Assembly: GCA_903876795.1 (NCBI GenBank)
Contig: CAIRBK010000051.1
Span: 1 to 64,000 of the forward strand
Length of the DNA: 64,000 bases
Direction of reading: 5' to 3'
From: an uncultured Verrucomicrobiota bacterium
Lineage (GTDB): Bacteria; Verrucomicrobiota; Verrucomicrobiia; Opitutales; Opitutaceae
Part shown: one piece after another, positions 61,069-64,000 of the stretch
Position numbering within the stretch: the stretch's first letter is position 1
How the letters are laid out: the number at the start of each line of letters is the position of its first letter
Program-made: the position numbers and the translations under genes
Notes under the pieces: generated by a model
Seen by the model: the letters and a program-made list of their open reading frames with translations, nothing else
The model's database searches: none
Told to the model about the DNA's origin: nothing

Positions 61069-63837
61069 ATGCCCGAGATCACCAAGAGCTACGAAGCCCG
61101 CGACGTTGAAGCCAAATGGTATGCAGCCTGGCAGGAGGCCGGATGCTTCGCCGGCAAGGCCGCTCCGGGCCGGGAGACCTACACGATCGTCATCCCGCCG
61201 CCCAACGTCACCGGTATCCTCCACATGGGTCATGTGCTCAACAACACCCTTCAGGACGCCCTCATCCGCCGCGCCCGCCTCGACGGCAAGGCCGCCTGCT
61301 GGATCCCCGGCACCGACCACGCCGGCATCGCCACCCAGACGATGGTGGAAAAGCACCTCAAGAAAACCGAGGGCAAGGGCCGCCGCGACCTCGGCCGCGA
61401 GGAGTTCCTCAAGCGCGTCTGGACGTGGCGCGACGAAAAGGGCGACCACATCCTCAAACAACTCCGCGAGCTGGGCTGTTCCTGCGACTGGGACCGCACC
61501 CACTTCACCATGGACCCCGGCTACAGCCGCGCCGTCCTGACCTCCTTCATCAAACTGTTCGGGCAGGGCCATATCTATCGCGGCAAACGCATGGTCAACT
61601 GGTGCCCCGTCTCCCTCACCGCCCTCTCCGACGAGGAGGTCGAGATGAAACCCACCAAGGGCCACATCTACCGCCTGCGTTACGAACTCGTCGAACCGAC
61701 GACCACCACGGATGCCGGCGGCAACGTCGTTCCCCTCACCCACCTCGTCCTGGAGACAACCCGCCCTGAGACCATCGCCGCCGACGTCGCCGTCGCCGTG
61801 CATCCCGACGATGCCCGCTACACCCGCCTTGTCGGCACGAAGGTCTGGCGCCCCCTCGGCGAGCGTATCCAGATTCCCATTATCGCAGACAAGGCCGTCG
61901 ATCCCGCCTTCGCCGCCGGCGCGCTCAAGGTCACGCCCGCCCACGACAAGGTCGACTTCGAGATCGGCCAGCGCCACGGCCTGCCCGTCATCGATTCCAT
62001 CAACGCCGACGGCACCATGAACGAACTCGCCGGCCCCGAGCTCGCCGGCATGGAGCGTTTCGCCGCCCGTAAAAAAGCCGCCGAGATCCTCGAACAGCGC
62101 GGAAACCTCATCGAGGCCAAGCCCTACGAGAACAACGTCGGCTACTCCCAGCGCGCCGGCGTGCCCATCGAGCCGCGCCTCACCCAGCAGTGGTGGCTGC
62201 GCTACCCCCGCGTCGAGGAGGCCAAGGCGGTCGTGCGCGACGGCCTCATCCAGATGCACCCCGAGCGCTGGTCCAAGGTTTACCTCAACTGGCTCGACAA
62301 CATCCAGGACTGGTGCATCTCCCGCCAGCTCTGGTGGGGCCACCGCATCCCCGTCTGGTACGCCAAGGGCGTGGACCGCGAGAAACTCACCGAGGCCGAC
62401 CTGCGGGACCCGGCTAAAATCCACGTCTCACTCGAAGGCCCCGCCGACCCCGAGAACTGGACGCAGGAGGACGACGTGCTCGACACCTGGGCCTCCTCCT
62501 GGCTCTGGCCGTTCGCCACGCTGGGCTGGCCCGACGCCGAGGCGCAGGCCAAGGCCGGATTCTCGCACTTCTACCCGACCACCACACTGGCCACCGGCGC
62601 AGACATCATCTTCTTCTGGGTCGCCCGCATGATCATGGCCGGCCTCGAATTCGCCAAACCCGGCGCTCCGGTCGAGGAACGCATACCCTTCAAACACGTT
62701 TATTTCAACGGCATCGTGCGCGACAAGCAGGGCCGCAAGATGTCGAAGACTCTGGGCAACTCGCCCGACCCGCTCGACCTCATCCAGAAATACGGCGCCG
62801 ACGGCCTGCGCTTCGGCCTGCTTCAGATCGCCCCGCTCGGCCAGGACGTGAAGTTCGACGAGGACCGCATCGAGGCCGGAAAAAACTTCTGCAACAAGCT
62901 CTGGAACGCCTGCAGGTTCCGCCAGATGAGCGGTCCCATGAGCGAAAACTCGTCGCTCGACACCATCCTCTCACGCCTCGAAGCCCGGCAGCTCGACGAC
63001 GACGACCACGCCCTCCTCGCCGCTCTCCTCGACCTCCAGGCGTTGCTCGAAAAATGTTTCGCCGACTTCGAATTCGCGGCCGCCACCAAGGGCCTCTACG
63101 AGTTTTTCTACTCCGACTTTTGCGACTGGTATGTCGAGGTCGCCAAGGCCCGCCTCCAGGACGCCGGCGCCCGCGACCACGTGCTCGCCGTGCAGGACCT
63201 CGTGATCCGCCAGTTCCTGCTTCTCTTCGAACCCTTCGCACCCTTCATCGCCGAGGAACTCTGGGCGCTCCTTGGCTACGCCTCCGCCGAAAAACGTTTC
63301 GTGCAGGACAACCGCATCGGCACCGCCGGGGATCTGCGCGGCACGCTCGCCGCCCGTAGTATCAATGTCGATACCGCCGCCGCCGTCCGCGTCGCCAGGC
63401 TCAAGGCTGCGGTCACCCTCGCCCGCCAACTCAAGACAGACAAAGCCGTCGGCCAAAAACGCGACGTGCTCTTCTCCGTCGTCGCCGACGACGCCACTTG
63501 GCCCGCGCTCGAGTCCGCCTCCGCCAAGTTCATCCGTCTGGCCGGCGCCGCCTCGCTCTCGCGCGTCGCCAGCGAACCCGCCTTGCCCGCCATCGTCACC
63601 CCGCTAGGCACGCTCTACCTCGATACCGGCGTGAAGATCGACGCCGCAGCCGAACGCACGCGCCTCACCAAGGAGCTGGAACAAGTCACCAAGCACATCG
63701 CGGGCACCGAGGCACGGCTCATCAACGAGGCCTTCACCAGCAAGGCCCCGCCGGCCGTCCTTGAAGGAGCACGCAAACAGCTCGCCGACCAACTAGCCAA
63801 ACGCGACGAACTCACACGCCTCATCAAGGCCCTTTGA
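61069..63837 (+). CDS. valS: Valyl-tRNA synthetase
   Basis: The 922-residue product has the full class I layout. The HIGH motif is HMGH at 52-55 in PPPNVTGILHMGHVLNNT; the CP1 editing domain lies around 200-350; the KMSKS-type sequence is GRKMSKTLGNS (about 555-565). An anticodon-binding helical domain follows, and a C-terminal coiled-coil arm (about 860-922, RTRLTKELEQVTKHIAGTEA) is typical of ValS. Length and order match the family; the start is MPEITKSYEARDVEAKWY. It is divergent from glnD. Confidence 0.96.
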   Translation: MPEITKSYEARDVEAKWYAAWQEAGCFAGKAAPGRETYTIVIPPPNVTGILHMGHVLNNTLQDALIRRARLDGKAACWIPGTDHAGIATQTMVEKHLKKTEGKGRRDLGREEFLKRVWTWRDEKGDHILKQLRELGCSCDWDRTHFTMDPGYSRAVLTSFIKLFGQGHIYRGKRMVNWCPVSLTALSDEEVEMKPTKGHIYRLRYELVEPTTTTDAGGNVVPLTHLVLETTRPETIAADVAVAVHPDDARYTRLVGTKVWRPLGERIQIPIIADKAVDPAFAAGALKVTPAHDKVDFEIGQRHGLPVIDSINADGTMNELAGPELAGMERFAARKKAAEILEQRGNLIEAKPYENNVGYSQRAGVPIEPRLTQQWWLRYPRVEEAKAVVRDGLIQMHPERWSKVYLNWLDNIQDWCISRQLWWGHRIPVWYAKGVDREKLTEADLRDPAKIHVSLEGPADPENWTQEDDVLDTWASSWLWPFATLGWPDAEAQAKAGFSHFYPTTTLATGADIIFFWVARMIMAGLEFAKPGAPVEERIPFKHVYFNGIVRDKQGRKMSKTLGNSPDPLDLIQKYGADGLRFGLLQIAPLGQDVKFDEDRIEAGKNFCNKLWNACRFRQMSGPMSENSSLDTILSRLEARQLDDDDHALLAALLDLQALLEKCFADFEFAAATKGLYEFFYSDFCDWYVEVAKARLQDAGARDHVLAVQDLVIRQFLLLFEPFAPFIAEELWALLGYASAEKRFVQDNRIGTAGDLRGTLAARSINVDTAAAVRVARLKAAVTLARQLKTDKAVGQKRDVLFSVVADDATWPALESASAKFIRLAGAASLSRVASEPALPAIVTPLGTLYLDTGVKIDAAAERTRLTKELEQVTKHIAGTEARLINEAFTSKAPPAVLEGARKQLADQLAKRDELTRLIKAL

Positions 63838-64000
63838 TCCAAAGGTGGGAGCCCTTCGATGGGCAATGGCCCTTGTTACGCAAACGTAACTTCCGGGAAT
63901 CATTAACAAATTTCCGCCTTATTTTACCTTAATAATAGGCGAATTTAACCATCTGATTTACATACGCTTAAATTCATATTCAATCCATATCTTTACTTAG
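63838..64000. other. AT-rich intergenic region at window end
   Basis: This 163-base stretch is clearly richer in A+T than the rest of the window and contains no supported gene. A small GCCC/GGGC hairpin follows the valS stop, but no T-run is attached, so a terminator is not claimed. Confidence 0.5.

Noticed and set aside
60922-62424. Open frame on the minus strand continuing glnD upstream for about 500 codons
   Set aside because: It lies opposite the conserved valS sequence and has low-complexity Gly/Ala/Asp/Val content with no homology to the GlnD N-terminus; high GC keeps shadow frames open.
1-64000. CRISPR arrays, prophage genes or known defence systems
   Set aside because: I saw no regularly spaced repeats, no phage structural genes and no recognisable defence genes in any frame.

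Overview
The window is high-GC DNA from what looks like a member of the Verrucomicrobiota, probably Opitutaceae-like. Reasons: a PEP-CTERM protein built of autotransporter-associated beta-strand repeats, many secreted right-handed beta-helix proteins, a DUF6259 protein, glycosidase operons with AraC regulators but no SusC/SusD pair, and a shared C-terminal module of a verrucomicrobial type. No rRNA or database search was available, so the taxonomy is inference.

Layout. 1-5.5 kb: the tail of an IS5-like transposase abuts a decapitated GH10 xylanase, followed by a large secreted GH28-like beta-helix protein whose stop codon lies in the end of a 148-bp hairpin element. 5.6-24.5 kb: a long minus-strand cluster (SDR dehydrogenase, MBL-fold hydrolase, DgoD-like dehydratase, DUF6259 protein, four secreted beta-helix proteins, LamG protein, GH13 glucosidase with an in-frame TGA, carbohydrate-binding-like protein), with a divergent AraC regulator at its head. 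Many junctions are ATGA overlaps. 25.7-32.1 kb: a PEP-CTERM beta-strand-repeat protein and a 1416-residue beta-helix/Calx-beta/FN3 protein. 32.2-32.5 kb: an IS3 OrfA stub. 32.6-39.7 kb: GH92 and a GH36-like enzyme, each divergent from its own AraC gene. 39.7-40.3 kb: a GNAT acetyltransferase. 40.5-53.1 kb: a second minus-strand catabolic operon (GH29, GH38, GH36, GPH-type sugar symporter, GH29, heparinase II/III-like lyase), headed by a divergent AraC gene and containing fragments of a duplicated GH29/GH36 junction on both sides of GH38. 54.2 kb: tRNA-Phe(GAA). 54.3-63.8 kb: housekeeping genes (trpF, DegT-type aminotransferase, a 59-residue membrane protein missed by length cutoffs, GAF-sensor histidine kinase, glnD, divergent valS).

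How it works together (inference). Secreted beta-helix and GH28-type proteins would attack a polysaccharide outside the cytoplasm. Oligosaccharides would enter through the GPH symporter and be trimmed by enzymes without signal peptides (GH29, GH36, GH38, GH92, the lyase). Fucose, galactose and mannose are the sugars implied by these families. The SDR, MBL-fold and enolase-superfamily genes look like an oxidative sugar pathway (dehydrogenase, lactonase, acid-sugar dehydratase). The most notable observations are a five-member secreted beta-helix family with a conserved Lys/Trp-x-Asp signature, repeated gene-junction remnants that record modular duplication, and the GH13 gene split by one TGA codon.
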